Translations under genes and position numbers: made by a program | NCBI RefSeq assembly: GCF_014596975.1 | Contig: NZ_JACVXD010000001.1 | Span: 492,928-556,927, forward strand | Origin: Aestuariibaculum marinum | GTDB lineage: Bacteria; Bacteroidota; Bacteroidia; Flavobacteriales; Flavobacteriaceae | DNA length: 64,000 nt | Reading direction: 5' to 3' | Part shown: one piece after another, positions 1-8,763 of the stretch | Numbering within the stretch: position 1 is the stretch's first letter | How the letters are laid out: every line of letters starts with the position of its first letter | The notes under the pieces: model-generated | The model's input: the letters and a program-made list of their open reading frames with translations, nothing else | Databases searched by the model: none | What the model was told of the DNA's origin: nothing

Positions 1-1316
1 TCGCCTGGTTTGAACCCTCCCCGTTTGCTTCAGCATCTATGGCGCAGGTTCACAAAGTAACGCTTCATTCTGGCAAACGTATTGCTTTAAAAATTCAGCG
101 TGCCGGTATTCACGATGTAATCATTGAAGACATTAAAGTGATGTATAAAATTGCTCGAATTTTAGAGCATAGAATACCCTCTTTAAAAAGTTTTGACCCT
201 ATTGGCTTGGTAAAAAACTTTGAAGCCTCAATCTTAAAAGAACTCGACTTTATTCATGAATCTATAAACGTGCAACGCTTTTATAATAATCTACAAAAAG
301 ACCATTCTCTAGAACAATTCGCCCAGGCACCAAAAGTGTACCAAGAATTTACCACTTCAAAAGTTCTGGCTTTAGAATTTGTTAACGGCATCAAAATCGA
401 TAAAATTGAAACCCTTAGAGCGAAAAACATAGACACCAAAATTATTGCCAGACGCTTAAGTATAAGTTTCTACAAACAAATTTTTGAATACGGCTTTTTC
501 CATGCCGATCCACATCCAGGGAATTTACTGGTGCTTCCTAACAATCATATTTGTTATTTAGATTTCGGTATGATGGGTAGCATGTTGCCCAGAGATATCG
601 CAATTTTCGGAAAACTGTTTATTGCCATTACCGATAAAGATGTTAAGAAAATAATTAAGGCTTTACAACTACTTTCAAATAATGCACCTATAGCAAACCG
701 TAGAGATTTAGAATTCGATATCAATGAATTTGTTGAGAAGTATTATGTACGTGATATTCATGACAACGAAATGAGTACGGTTTTGTTAGAACTCAAGGAT
801 ATCATTATTGCACACGGTTTAAAAGTGCCAACGTACTTTTTCCTTTTTGCGCGTTCGTTAGTAACCATTGAGGGGGTTATTGAAAAATTAGATCCGAATC
901 TAGAACAATTTGAAATGGCTAAACCTTATTTAACAGCCAGTGCCACTAAAAAATACAATCCTATAAAAATGGGCAAAAAGGTGATTAATTCCATAGTAGA
1001 ACTGACCGATTACATAGAAGATTTTCCAATGGACTTAAAAAATGCCATTCGAAAAATAAATTCCGGGCAAATTAAAGTAGACCTTACACACAAAGGTATA
1101 GATCCTATGGTGCATACCTTACAAAGAATAACCAAGCAGTTAATTACCACCTTTATTATGGTCGCTTTGATCGTTGGGGCTTCTTTGTTTATTGCCTTTA
1201 AAATTGTTCCGCTTTGGAAAGGGATATCTGTACTTGGAATTATATGCTTTGTAATCGCCTTGCTTTTAGGCTTTGGAATGCTATCCAATATTAGAAAAGG
1301 AGATTACGATTATTGA
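1..1316 (+). CDS. ABC1/UbiB-family atypical protein kinase, 5' partial
   Basis: Atypical kinase of the ABC1 (UbiB/AarF/ADCK) family, which supports isoprenoid-quinone biosynthesis or membrane lipid homeostasis. The first Met is at 39, but the frame is open back to base 3 and reads the family's Ala/Ser-rich nucleotide loop (FASASMAQVHK), so the true start lies before the window. Visible motifs are the beta-3 lysine strand (ALKIQRAG), the catalytic loop FHADPHPGNLL and the metal-binding DFG in YLDFGMMG. The C-terminus has two hydrophobic helices (about residues 370-415 from Met39) for membrane anchoring. It ends in a perfect bidirectional hairpin. Family assignment is firm; the exact substrate is unknown. 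Confidence 0.9.
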   Translation, partial: AWFEPSPFASASMAQVHKVTLHSGKRIALKIQRAGIHDVIIEDIKVMYKIARILEHRIPSLKSFDPIGLVKNFEASILKELDFIHESINVQRFYNNLQKDHSLEQFAQAPKVYQEFTTSKVLALEFVNGIKIDKIETLRAKNIDTKIIARRLSISFYKQIFEYGFFHADPHPGNLLVLPNNHICYLDFGMMGSMLPRDIAIFGKLFIAITDKDVKKIIKALQLLSNNAPIANRRDLEFDINEFVEKYYVRDIHDNEMSTVLLELKDIIIAHGLKVPTYFFLFARSLVTIEGVIEKLDPNLEQFEMAKPYLTASATKKYNPIKMGKKVINSIVELTDYIEDFPMDLKNAIRKINSGQIKVDLTHKGIDPMVHTLQRITKQLITTFIMVALIVGASLFIAFKIVPLWKGISVLGIICFVIALLLGFGMLSNIRKGDYDY

Positions 1317-1341
1317 AGACGTTTCACACATTAGTCTTCCT

Positions 1342-1381
1342 AAACAAAGAAAGCACAATGTACATTGTGCTTTCTTTGTTT
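1342..1381. terminator. Perfect 40-nt palindromic bidirectional terminator
   Basis: Arms 1342-1361 and 1362-1381 are exact reverse complements, with A-rich and T-rich outer ends. It lies between the convergent ABC1 kinase (+) and coiled-coil gene (-), so it can terminate both. Confidence 0.85.
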
Positions 1382-1394
1382 GAAGAGTTTATAA

Positions 1395-1997
1395 TTAGTT
1401 AGGCATTGAGAATGCTTTTTTAAAATGGTCATAGGCTGCAGATATTTCATTTTGAAAATGCTCCAATTTGGTTTCTTCTTTCTTTTTTATGTATTTACTT
1501 CTAAACTTATCAATAAAAGCATTGAAGTCCTTTTTACCTTGTTCGAAAGACGCTTTAGCCTCTGGTTTTTCCTTATTAAATTTTTGTTCTAAAATCTCGA
1601 GTTGTATTTTAAATTGTTCTATTTCAATAAGCGTTAAGGCATATAACCTATTTAATGTTTCGTTAGTTTTTATTTTTGTTTCTATATCATGAATAATAGT
1701 AAGCAACTGCTTTTTTTGTTTTTTAAACATATCTTTAGTTTCTGCTTTACCTAACGCTAATTGTACACGAAGCTGATCGAATTTAGTATGTAATTCTTCA
1801 ATTTGTTCTTTTACATCTTTAATTCTATGTTCGTTATCATGAATGAATTGATTAAATTTCCGCTTAACCTCTTCATATTTATCTTGAGCCTCTGCTTTCC
1901 CTAAAGCAGCCTGTACCTGAAATTCCTCAAGTTCCGTAGCCGATTTTTTAAGAGCATCTATTACCCGATCGACAAAATGAATATCCTTGTTTTTCAT
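1395..1997 (-). CDS. Repetitive coiled-coil protein, function unknown
   Basis: 200-residue, highly charged, all-helical protein with no signal peptide or membrane segment. It is built from about three repeats of roughly 55-60 residues, each starting with a variant of F-x-VQ-ALGKAE and followed by a Lys/Glu-rich helix and an (F/I)IHD or FID motif. The repeats start near residues 25, 77 and 130. The shape resembles apolipoprotein/LEA-like or phasin-like amphipathic helices, but I do not recognise a named family. It is divergent from the mlaEFD-like operon. A near-match to the local TGAT-N4-ATCA operator (2052-2063, one mismatch) lies upstream, but it has no good -7 box at the right spacing. Confidence 0.7.
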   Translation of the reverse strand: MKNKDIHFVDRVIDALKKSATELEEFQVQAALGKAEAQDKYEEVKRKFNQFIHDNEHRIKDVKEQIEELHTKFDQLRVQLALGKAETKDMFKKQKKQLLTIIHDIETKIKTNETLNRLYALTLIEIEQFKIQLEILEQKFNKEKPEAKASFEQGKKDFNAFIDKFRSKYIKKKEETKLEHFQNEISAAYDHFKKAFSMPN

Positions 1998-2156
1998 GAC
2001 TATTAAATTTTAGATTCTATTAAATATCATAACAAACTAAGTGTTTCACAATGAGGAATATCAGTTTTCCAAAACTTATAAAGTTTCTTATACAATTTAA
2101 ACTTTCGTACTATTTATTTTACACTAAATTTTAGTAACTTAAACATATTAACTAAA

Positions 2157-2199
2157 TGATTTTAATCATTTTATATGTGTTAATGCTATTATAACTTTA
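2157..2199 (+). promoter_or_regulatory. Crp/FNR-like operator plus -7 box for mlaEFD
   Basis: The palindrome TGATTTTAATCA (2157-2168) is followed after exactly 23 bp by TAACTTTA (2192-2199), a TAnnTTTR -7 element. The same layout recurs at seven other promoters in this window. The start codon is at 2218. Confidence 0.75.
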
Positions 2200-2217
2200 A
2201 ATATAGAAACACATGTC

Positions 2218-2988
2218 ATGCTAAAACCAACTAAAATAAAATCCTTTTTTATCGAAATTGGTGAGCTCACTTATTTTACAAAAAGGTTCTTTAAAGAGCT
2301 TTTTCACAAACCTTTTGAGTTTAATGAGTTACTAAAACAATGTTACAGTATTGGTAACCGATCTTTATTATTAGTTGGTGTCACTGGGTTTATTATTGGA
2401 TTAGTTATAACATTACAAACTCGACCAACATTAGAAGAGTTTGGGGCTGAATCATGGATGCCATCAATGGTTAGTATCTCTATAATTCGAGAAATAGGTC
2501 CCGTTATTATTGCGTTAACCTTTGCCGGACGAATAGCCTCTGGCATTGGTGCCGAATTAGGCTCTATGCGTGTTACCGAGCAGATTGATGCCATGGAGGT
2601 TTCCGGTACAAATCCGTTTAAATTTCTTGTGGTTACCCGTATACTGGCATCTACCATCATGCTGCCCATTTTGGTTGTTTTAGGCGATGCTATAGCTCTT
2701 TACGGCTCCTATATTATTGAAAACTTAAAAGGTGATGTGTCCTTCCTTCTCTACTTTAACAAGGTGTTTAATGCGCTGGAATTTGGCGACCTCATCCCAG
2801 CCACTATTAAAACCTATTTTTTTGGTTTTGCTATTGGACTCGTTGGGTGTTTTAAAGGGTATTATTGTGAAAAAGGCACCGTTGGGGTTGGTTTAGCCGC
2901 TAATTCGGCTGTGGTATTTTCATCGATGTTATTATTTATAATCGACTTTATTGCTGTATTTGTAACCGATATATTTTTTGAAATTTAA
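2218..2988 (+). CDS. mlaE: MlaE-family ABC transporter permease
   Basis: Inner-membrane permease of an MCE (Mla-type) phospholipid transporter, 256 residues, the usual length. It has five to six hydrophobic helices and the MlaE signature around residues 75-130 (SIIREIGPVIIALTFAGRI, then GAELGSMRVTEQIDAMEV), which forms the coupling helix contacting the ATPase. It is the first gene of a three-gene operon (permease, ATPase, MCE protein) with 2-12 bp gaps. This order fits transport of phospholipid between the inner and outer membranes. Promoter evidence places it under the shared TGAT-N4-ATCA control, suggesting envelope lipid remodelling as part of a stress response. Confidence 0.9.
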   Translation: MLKPTKIKSFFIEIGELTYFTKRFFKELFHKPFEFNELLKQCYSIGNRSLLLVGVTGFIIGLVITLQTRPTLEEFGAESWMPSMVSISIIREIGPVIIALTFAGRIASGIGAELGSMRVTEQIDAMEVSGTNPFKFLVVTRILASTIMLPILVVLGDAIALYGSYIIENLKGDVSFLLYFNKVFNALEFGDLIPATIKTYFFGFAIGLVGCFKGYYCEKGTVGVGLAANSAVVFSSMLLFIIDFIAVFVTDIFFEI

Positions 2989-2990
2989 TT

Positions 2991-3770
2991 ATGAAGGAAG
3001 CAGTTAACATATCAAATTCATCGATTAGTTCGGATACGCATCAACCTATTTTAGAAATCAGGGATTTAAAAAAATCATTTGGTAATAAAGCGGTTTTAAA
3101 CGGATTCAATCTAAAACTTTATGAAGGTGAAAATTTGGTTATTATGGGAAGATCTGGTGCTGGAAAATCAGTGATGGTCAAATGTTTGGTCGGTTTAATG
3201 CTTCCCGACTCTGGTAGCATCAATGTTATGGGGCAGGATATAAATGCTCTAAACCGAATGGATTTAGATAAACTACGCACCGAAATTGGTTTCTTATTTC
3301 AAGGGAGTGCCTTGTATGATTCCATGACGGTTCGAGAAAATTTAGAATTCCCCTTACGACGCCACAAACATAAATTTGGTAACATTACCGATACTGAGCC
3401 TTTGGTTTTGGAAGCTTTAGAAAGAGTTGGACTTGTTAATACCATCGATCTCATGCCTAATGAACTTTCAGGTGGTATGCAAAGACGCGTAGCTTTAGCC
3501 AGAGCCTTAATACTGAAACCCAAAATAATCTTATACGACGAGCCTACCAGTGGTCTGGACCCTATAACATCCAAAGAAATCATAGAACTCATGCGGCGCG
3601 TTCAAAAGCAATATAAAACCTCATCACTCATCATCACACATGATGTGGATTGTGCCCGTGTGGTATCAGAGCGCATGATTTTATTAGTTGATGGCGTAAA
3701 TTACGCAGAAGGTACCTTTCAAGCTTTAAGAGCTTCCGAAGATGATAAAGTAAAAGCATTCTTTAAATAA
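2991..3770 (+). CDS. mlaF: MlaF-family ABC transporter ATP-binding protein
   Basis: Cytoplasmic ATPase of the MCE transporter, 259 residues. Walker A is GRSGAGKS at residues 53-60, the Q-loop is FLFQGSALYDSMTV, the ABC signature is LSGGMQRRVALARAL, Walker B is ILYDEPTSGLDP and the switch is ITHD. SALYDSMTV is characteristic of the MlaF/Ttg2A branch rather than general ABC ATPases. An N-terminal extension of about 18 polar residues precedes the ABC fold. It starts 2 bp after the permease stop, implying translational coupling. Confidence 0.93.
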   Translation: MKEAVNISNSSISSDTHQPILEIRDLKKSFGNKAVLNGFNLKLYEGENLVIMGRSGAGKSVMVKCLVGLMLPDSGSINVMGQDINALNRMDLDKLRTEIGFLFQGSALYDSMTVRENLEFPLRRHKHKFGNITDTEPLVLEALERVGLVNTIDLMPNELSGGMQRRVALARALILKPKIILYDEPTSGLDPITSKEIIELMRRVQKQYKTSSLIITHDVDCARVVSERMILLVDGVNYAEGTFQALRASEDDKVKAFFK

Positions 3771-3782
3771 ATATTTAAGATC

Positions 3783-4769
3783 ATGAGAAAAACAAATAAT
3801 CAAAAACTGAGGTTAGGCATCTTTGTCGTCACTGGTTTAATATTGTTTATTATCGCGGTGTATTTAATTGGTAACCGACAAAACATGTTTGTTAAAACGT
3901 TTACTATTAGTGCCAATTTCACTAATGTTAACGGTTTAATGCAGGGTAATAATGTTCGTTATTCTGGAATAAATATTGGAACAGTAAAAAGTATTTCCAT
4001 GATTAACGATTCTACCATAAATGTTAATATGGTTATTGAAGAAAAAATGGTACAGCACATTAAAAAAGATGCCATTGCCACCATAAGTACCGATGGATTG
4101 GTGGGAAATATGATTGTAAATATTATTCCAGGCAAAGGTGATGCCGAAATGATTTCATCAGGAGATATCATTAAAACCTATACTAAAATTGGAACAAGCG
4201 AAATGCTCAACACACTAAACGTTACCAATGAAAATGCCGCTTTATTAACCGCCAAATTGCTGAATGTTGCTGATGCCATGTCTGATGACAAAGGTACTTT
4301 AGGAATGCTTATTAATGATACCATCGTTGCCTCTAACTTGAAACAAACCGTTAACCAATTACGAATTATGAGTATTGAGGCGAATAAAGCCATGAGAGAA
4401 TTAAATACTATTATAAACACCGTTAATTTTGACGAAAGTGTTGCTGGAAAATTACTTAATGATTCTATTGAAGCCCAAAAAGTTAGTGCCGTACTAACCA
4501 ATTTAGAAACCTCTACAAAAGACATTAAAACTGTTATCAATAATTTAAACAAAACCATTACTGATTATAAAAACGGCAATGGTGCGGTAAACTACCTTTT
4601 TAATGATGAAGAGTTTGTGAAAAACTTAGAGCAATCTATAATAAACATTAACGAAGGCTCCGATAATTTCAATCAAAACATGGAAGCTTTAAAGCATAAC
4701 TTTTTAACCCGTGGTTATTTTAGAAAACTGGAACGACAACAAAGAAAGGCTGAAAAACAAAACAACTAA
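3783..4769 (+). CDS. mlaD: MlaD/MCE-domain lipid-binding protein
   Basis: Periplasmic lipid-binding subunit anchored by one N-terminal helix (about residues 11-30), followed by a single MCE domain (about 38-118; FTNVNGLMQGNNVRYSGI is the MCE core). A long helical region containing LLTAKLLNVADAMSDDKGTLG and a basic tail follow. The 328-residue length is typical of Bacteroidota MCE proteins, which are longer than proteobacterial MlaD because of the helical extension. Its stop codon lies inside the terminator hairpin at 4764-4800. No MlaB or MlaC gene lies next to it. Confidence 0.9.
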   Translation: MRKTNNQKLRLGIFVVTGLILFIIAVYLIGNRQNMFVKTFTISANFTNVNGLMQGNNVRYSGINIGTVKSISMINDSTINVNMVIEEKMVQHIKKDAIATISTDGLVGNMIVNIIPGKGDAEMISSGDIIKTYTKIGTSEMLNTLNVTNENAALLTAKLLNVADAMSDDKGTLGMLINDTIVASNLKQTVNQLRIMSIEANKAMRELNTIINTVNFDESVAGKLLNDSIEAQKVSAVLTNLETSTKDIKTVINNLNKTITDYKNGNGAVNYLFNDEEFVKNLEQSIININEGSDNFNQNMEALKHNFLTRGYFRKLERQQRKAEKQNN

Positions 4770-4800
4770 AAGTATAAAATTGATCATTATACTTTTAGTT
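4764..4800. terminator. Bidirectional hairpin between mlaD and the BON gene
   Basis: Perfect 13-bp stem (4764-4776 with 4788-4800) and an 11-nt loop, lying between convergent genes. The mlaD stop codon is within the left arm. Confidence 0.75.
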
Positions 4801-4815
4801 GTCTTTAAAAAATAC

Positions 4816-5484
4816 TTAGGCGTATTCTGGATAGAATTTAACTTTTAGGTTATTAATAACTTTGGTTACACCAGGTGCAAAAAATGTTGCTCTACGAGCT
4901 TCTTCTTTTTCTGTAATAGAATGCACGGTTCCACTTAAAGTTACCACACCTCCATTAATGTCGACTTGAATATTTTTAGCTTCAAGATCGGCCGATCTTT
5001 CGAAAGCTTTGGTAATTCTATCTTTAACTTCCACAGGTTCTACGCGTTGTTTAATGATAATATTATTTACGACACCTTTTACCCCATGTAAATTTTCGAC
5101 AGCGACCTTAGCTGCGGTTTTCTGGAAAGACCACTCTACTTCTCCTGTTAAATAAACCCAGGCATTTTCTACTTTTATATTAATTTTATCTTCTGGAAGA
5201 GAGGAATTCCATTTGATAACATCTACCACTGCTTTAGCAACATCTGCATCAGACTTACCTTGTCCCAGTTTAAAATTAACTTCAATATCTTCTGCTACTG
5301 CTTTTACCCCAAATACACTTTTTGCTGCCCGTTCTGCTGCCATCTTCTTAGCATAAGAATCTACAACGCCATTTAAGGTAACAATACCATCTTTTACAAT
5401 AACTCCTATTTGAGTTTCGTCTATACTAGATTGCCAGGCTAATTCGTCAAGCACATCTTGTTTTATTTGAGAATCTGTTTTCAT
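4816..5484 (-). CDS. Triple BON-domain protein
   Basis: 222 residues made of three consecutive BON domains (about 1-70, 78-145 and 153-220). Each has the V-x-V-x-(D/N)G-x-V-x-L-x-G pattern (GVIVKDGIVTLNGVV, NAWVYLTGEV, VDINGGVVTLSGTV). BON domains bind phospholipid or membrane surfaces; OsmY is the periplasmic stress-induced example. This protein has no signal peptide, so it is probably cytoplasmic. It lies 60 bp downstream of the PepSY-like gene on the same strand and probably shares that gene's operator-controlled promoter. Confidence 0.85.
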   Translation of the reverse strand: MKTDSQIKQDVLDELAWQSSIDETQIGVIVKDGIVTLNGVVDSYAKKMAAERAAKSVFGVKAVAEDIEVNFKLGQGKSDADVAKAVVDVIKWNSSLPEDKINIKVENAWVYLTGEVEWSFQKTAAKVAVENLHGVKGVVNNIIIKQRVEPVEVKDRITKAFERSADLEAKNIQVDINGGVVTLSGTVHSITEKEEARRATFFAPGVTKVINNLKVKFYPEYA

Positions 5485-5544
5485 AATTGTTTAGTTTAAG
5501 GTTTTAATTAATTAGAAGTTTTCAGCTATTAGCGCCATTAAATT

Positions 5545-6042
5545 TTACATGAAATCTCCATGATCATCAACTTTTACTCTAATACGTTTGTCTCCATTTT
5601 GTAATGTAATTTTGTACATTTTTTTAATATTATCAGGCTCGTAATAATTTACTAAATACACATTTTTTGAAATATTCCATTGTGGAAATCTTCTGGCAAC
5701 AGATTGTTTTACATGCATTGGTAAATCGATATCTTTAAATCGCTCAGCTGTTCTTAAAAGGTTGCTTTCATCATCGTAAGTCGCTAATATTTTGCCTTTT
5801 GGAATAATAAAAAACACATCGTAGTACTCATTGTCTTCAGAATAAACGTCTAATTCCTTAACATTAAAATCACTAACTTTTAATTCTAACTGTTCAACAT
5901 CTATCGCTAAATCTTTTGAGCCTGAAGCATCCAAATATTTATAATTGTGCACTAAAACCACTGTTGGTAGTTGGATGGGATCTTGCGCGTGCATTGGGAT
6001 GGTTAATCCCATAATAAACAAACCAATAATAAACTTTTTCAT
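5545..6042 (-). CDS. Secreted PepSY-like protein
   Basis: 165 residues with a clear Sec signal peptide (cleavage near HAQ-D, residue 20). The mature part has two alpha/beta units of the PepSY type (VKQSVARRFPQWNISKNVYLVNYY, then a strand pair ending in IRVKVDDHGDFM). Flavobacterial homologues are often named nicotinate-nucleotide adenylyltransferase, but I see no HxGH nucleotidyltransferase motif, so I reject that name. It is the first gene of an operon with the BON protein and is preceded by a full TGAT-N4-ATCA promoter. Function unknown; a periplasmic stress role is inferred from context. Confidence 0.7.
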   Translation of the reverse strand: MKKFIIGLFIMGLTIPMHAQDPIQLPTVVLVHNYKYLDASGSKDLAIDVEQLELKVSDFNVKELDVYSEDNEYYDVFFIIPKGKILATYDDESNLLRTAERFKDIDLPMHVKQSVARRFPQWNISKNVYLVNYYEPDNIKKMYKITLQNGDKRIRVKVDDHGDFM

Positions 6043-6070
6043 GATTATAATCTTTACGGGTTAATACAAT

Positions 6071-6113
6071 TAAATCTATTTAGATAATAGAATATGTAAA
6101 ATGATAGGCATCA
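6071..6113 (-). promoter_or_regulatory. Crp/FNR-like operator plus -7 box, PepSY-BON operon
   Basis: On the minus strand the palindrome TGATGCCTATCA (6102-6113) is followed after exactly 23 bp by the -7 box TAGATTTA (6071-6078). The start codon is at 6042. Confidence 0.75.
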
Positions 6114-6168
6114 GTTTTTTATATTTTAAACCCAAAGACTAAACTTGAAAACAGAAACCATAAATATC

Positions 6169-7389
6169 CTATTTATTAGAATGAAGTTCTAAATAAGTAA
6201 TCTCCGGACGCATCCCTAATCTGCCAGGGAAACCAATCCACCCCAAACCTCTGTTTACATACAGATACTGCTTATTATGTTCGTATAAACCTGCCCAGTG
6301 CTTGTATTTGTATTTAATAGGACTCCAGGTCATATTTTTGTAGTTCAGGCCTAATTGCATACCATGGGTATGACCAGACAGTGTTAAGGCAATATCTGTA
6401 TTATGTATCACTTCTTCATTCCAATGTGTGGGATCATGAGACAACAGTATTTTAAATGGAATATGTGCTACCAAACTTAATGCTTTTTGTAAATCACCAT
6501 ATTGTTTGAATGGAGGTCTACCCCAGTTTTCTACCCCAACAATCGCTATGGCTTCTTCGTCTCTTTTTACAATTTCAGATGAATTAAGTAATAATTTAAA
6601 ACCGACGCCCTGATAAAACCGTTTAATTTCATTTAGATTTTCAATTTTATCAGCCTTAGTTTCCCATTTTGAATAGTCGCCATAGTCGTGATTACCCAGA
6701 ACAGCATATTTCCCTTTTTTAGCTAATAACTGATTAAATACTTTATCCCAACCAACAAGTTCCCAGGCATAATTATTTACTAAATCACCGGTAAAAAAAA
6801 TAAAGTCTGCATGCAAAGCGTTAATCAGGTTGACAGCTTTTTTTAAAACTTTATATCGTTTGTTAAATCCTCCCAAATGCAAATCTGAAATGTGCACTAT
6901 TTTTAAACCAGCGAAGGACTCTGGTAAATGATTAAAATACAATTTATGCTTATAAATTTTAAAATGATAAACAGCTCTGAAAATGGCATAAGAAATGGCA
7001 AAAAAAGGGAAAACGCCGGATAATACCCCAACCAAAGGAATAACTACTAATGATTGATTTTCAGAGAACACATAATTCCCGTAGAACAAAACAGATATAA
7101 TAATAACAAAAAGAATTTTCGGTATAAATGATGAAACCGTAAGTCCGTATAAAGAAGATACTAAAAGGTGTTTTCTTCGTGGATTGATATCATCTAAAGT
7201 AATTTTTAATATAATAATTACGGTTATTAGCCCTACAGAGAAGATCCAAAATAAAATATGAATACTATTTTTAAGAAATGAAGCATTTATCAAGTGAGTA
7301 ATACGTTGTAACCAGTAAAACGACAGCACATCGACTAATAAAATAGCGGCGCACAACAATAAAATGGTAAATAACGAGTAGCTGCGCAT
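6169..7389 (-). CDS. Membrane-anchored calcineurin-type metallophosphoesterase
   Basis: 406 residues: an N-terminal membrane domain with about four helices (residues 5-145), then a calcineurin-like phosphoesterase. Metal ligands are D169 and H171 (ISDLHLGG), D202 (GDLVN), N233-H234 (GNHDYGD), the later His of LLSHDP and both His of SGHTHGMQ. The architecture resembles YkuE/YaeI-type enzymes acting on lipid-linked phosphates such as lipid A precursors or undecaprenyl pyrophosphate. It is the last gene of the cbpA operon, 15 bp after the CDP-alcohol phosphatidyltransferase, suggesting a phospholipid function. The substrate is inferred only. Confidence 0.85.
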   Translation of the reverse strand: MRSYSLFTILLLCAAILLVDVLSFYWLQRITHLINASFLKNSIHILFWIFSVGLITVIIILKITLDDINPRRKHLLVSSLYGLTVSSFIPKILFVIIISVLFYGNYVFSENQSLVVIPLVGVLSGVFPFFAISYAIFRAVYHFKIYKHKLYFNHLPESFAGLKIVHISDLHLGGFNKRYKVLKKAVNLINALHADFIFFTGDLVNNYAWELVGWDKVFNQLLAKKGKYAVLGNHDYGDYSKWETKADKIENLNEIKRFYQGVGFKLLLNSSEIVKRDEEAIAIVGVENWGRPPFKQYGDLQKALSLVAHIPFKILLSHDPTHWNEEVIHNTDIALTLSGHTHGMQLGLNYKNMTWSPIKYKYKHWAGLYEHNKQYLYVNRGLGWIGFPGRLGMRPEITYLELHSNK

Positions 7390-7404
7390 GAGTTTTAAAT
7401 TTAA

Positions 7405-7992
7405 TTATTTCCCTTTCAATCGTCGTTTATCTCTTAACGCCCAGTAAATACCTTTAACATCAGAAGCCCAGTTATCGTACATAAATATCAAAGTAATCTC
7501 TTCTATAGTTTCCAGAACTCCTATAATAATCATGATATAAAACAAATGTTTCTCAGGAAAGAAAAACAAAGAAAATAATATAAATATACTTTGAAGTATG
7601 GCGGATAGTTTTGCTAAATAGGTATGGAAAGCCGTGGCTTTACCATACTTGTAATAGGCGATTACCATTTGAGCGATATAAGGAATAAAAGCCAGAACAA
7701 TTAATTCGAAATGTATTTTTATGAAAGCCATTTCAAAATAAAACAATCCAACAAGCCCCACTATAAGTGTAATTTGGTCGCCAAATGAATCGAGTTGCGA
7801 CCCTCTTGGACTCGTTATTTTTAGTTTTCTCGCCAAAAAACCGTCTAAAGCATCCGTTAAGTAACTAACTAATAAAAATGAAGCAAATGCTAACCTATAA
7901 TCTAAACCAATTAATAAGAGTAATACTGGTGCAGCTGCTATTCTGTAGAAGGATAACCAATCGGCAATATTAAAGTTTTTAAAGGTTAGCAT
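7405..7992 (-). CDS. CDP-alcohol phosphatidyltransferase family protein
   Basis: 195-residue integral membrane enzyme. It carries the full signature D-x2-DG-x2-AR-x8-G-x3-D-x3-D at residues 47-72 (D47, D50, G51, A54, R55, G64, D68, D72), so the metal and CDP sites are intact. Five to six helices follow. These enzymes move a phosphatidyl group from a CDP-alcohol to an acceptor, for example in making phosphatidylglycerophosphate. The alcohol here cannot be told from sequence. The start codon overlaps the tail of the upstream MscS pseudogene by 14 bp, so loss of that gene's reading frame may also affect its translation. Confidence 0.85.
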   Translation of the reverse strand: MLTFKNFNIADWLSFYRIAAAPVLLLLIGLDYRLAFASFLLVSYLTDALDGFLARKLKITSPRGSQLDSFGDQITLIVGLVGLFYFEMAFIKIHFELIVLAFIPYIAQMVIAYYKYGKATAFHTYLAKLSAILQSIFILFSLFFFPEKHLFYIMIIIGVLETIEEITLIFMYDNWASDVKGIYWALRDKRRLKGK

Positions 7993-8754
7993 GGGTATGT
8001 TTATTTTTAAGTTCTACACTTAATTCTGGTATTTTTATGAGTTCTAAAGTGGTTGACGCCAAATTAATTTCGCCTTGAGTTTTCTCAATAGCTTTATGAA
8101 TTTCCTAATTTAACATATGTTTTACTGAACGTCGCTTTTTATAATCTACAATATATCTTAAGTTAAATTGAATCCAGTTATCGTTTAATGTAATAGCTAG
8201 TGTCGGGTCCAGTTGAGCATCTTCAATATAATATTTACTAACAACGGCTTTCCATTGCGATTTAGAATTGGCCGTATATTCTGAAAGCATTTTCGAGGCT
8301 ATCTCTACAACAATAGATTTGGCTAATTCTATATCATTTCCATCATGGTGGTATAAATACTGTCTACATCAATAACATCGCCTTTTATACCATTTATTTC
8401 AATTCGATCTCCAGGCTTATAGACCTTAACAACAAAAATATAAAGCGATCCTGCTATGCTTAAAATAAGCTCTTGCAGCGTGATAGCTATCCCTGCTGAA
8501 AACAATCCGATGGCTAGAGTAAAGTCCCTAATATTTCCTGTGAAATAGGAAACGGTTAAAAAAATTAAAATAACATACCCAATAATCTCAATCCCCTTTT
8601 GAGACTTATATCTTGCCGTGGCATCTGTAACTTGCTTTCTGAGTAATCTTCTAACAAACTGTATTATCATAAATACAAAAACAACAAGCAAAACATATTT
8701 CGCAACACTGAAAAGCGTTGGATTGTCTGCCGCCCATTGTTTTAATTGTTCCAT
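7979..8754 (-). pseudogene. MscS-family mechanosensitive channel, disrupted
   Basis: Three pieces of one MscS channel. The first (8754-8329, 141 residues) holds three membrane helices and the start of the beta domain (GDRIEINGIKGDVIDVDS). It stops after MMEMI, where other channels continue. The second frame resumes at GNDIELAKSIVVEIASKML (about 8340) and includes LSEYTANSKSQW through KRRSVKHMLN. It meets an in-frame TAG at 8105-8107. Beyond that, the same frame encodes EIHKAIEKTQGEINL and ASTTLELIKIPEL to a TAA at 7979. Compared with the family, roughly 55-60 residues of the beta domain appear deleted at the frameshift, and a nonsense codon follows. The pore helix remains, but a working vestibule is unlikely. 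Assembly error cannot be excluded. Confidence 0.8.
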
Positions 8755-8763
8755 TTCTGTTTA

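Noticed and set aside
2052-2063. TGAGGAATATCA as a ninth copy of the shared operator, for the coiled-coil gene
   Set aside because: One mismatch in the palindrome and no TAnnTTTR box at the 23-bp spacing on the minus strand, unlike the other eight.
5545-6042. Naming this gene a nicotinate-nucleotide adenylyltransferase
   Set aside because: A signal peptide and PepSY-like strands are visible and no nucleotidyltransferase motif is present.
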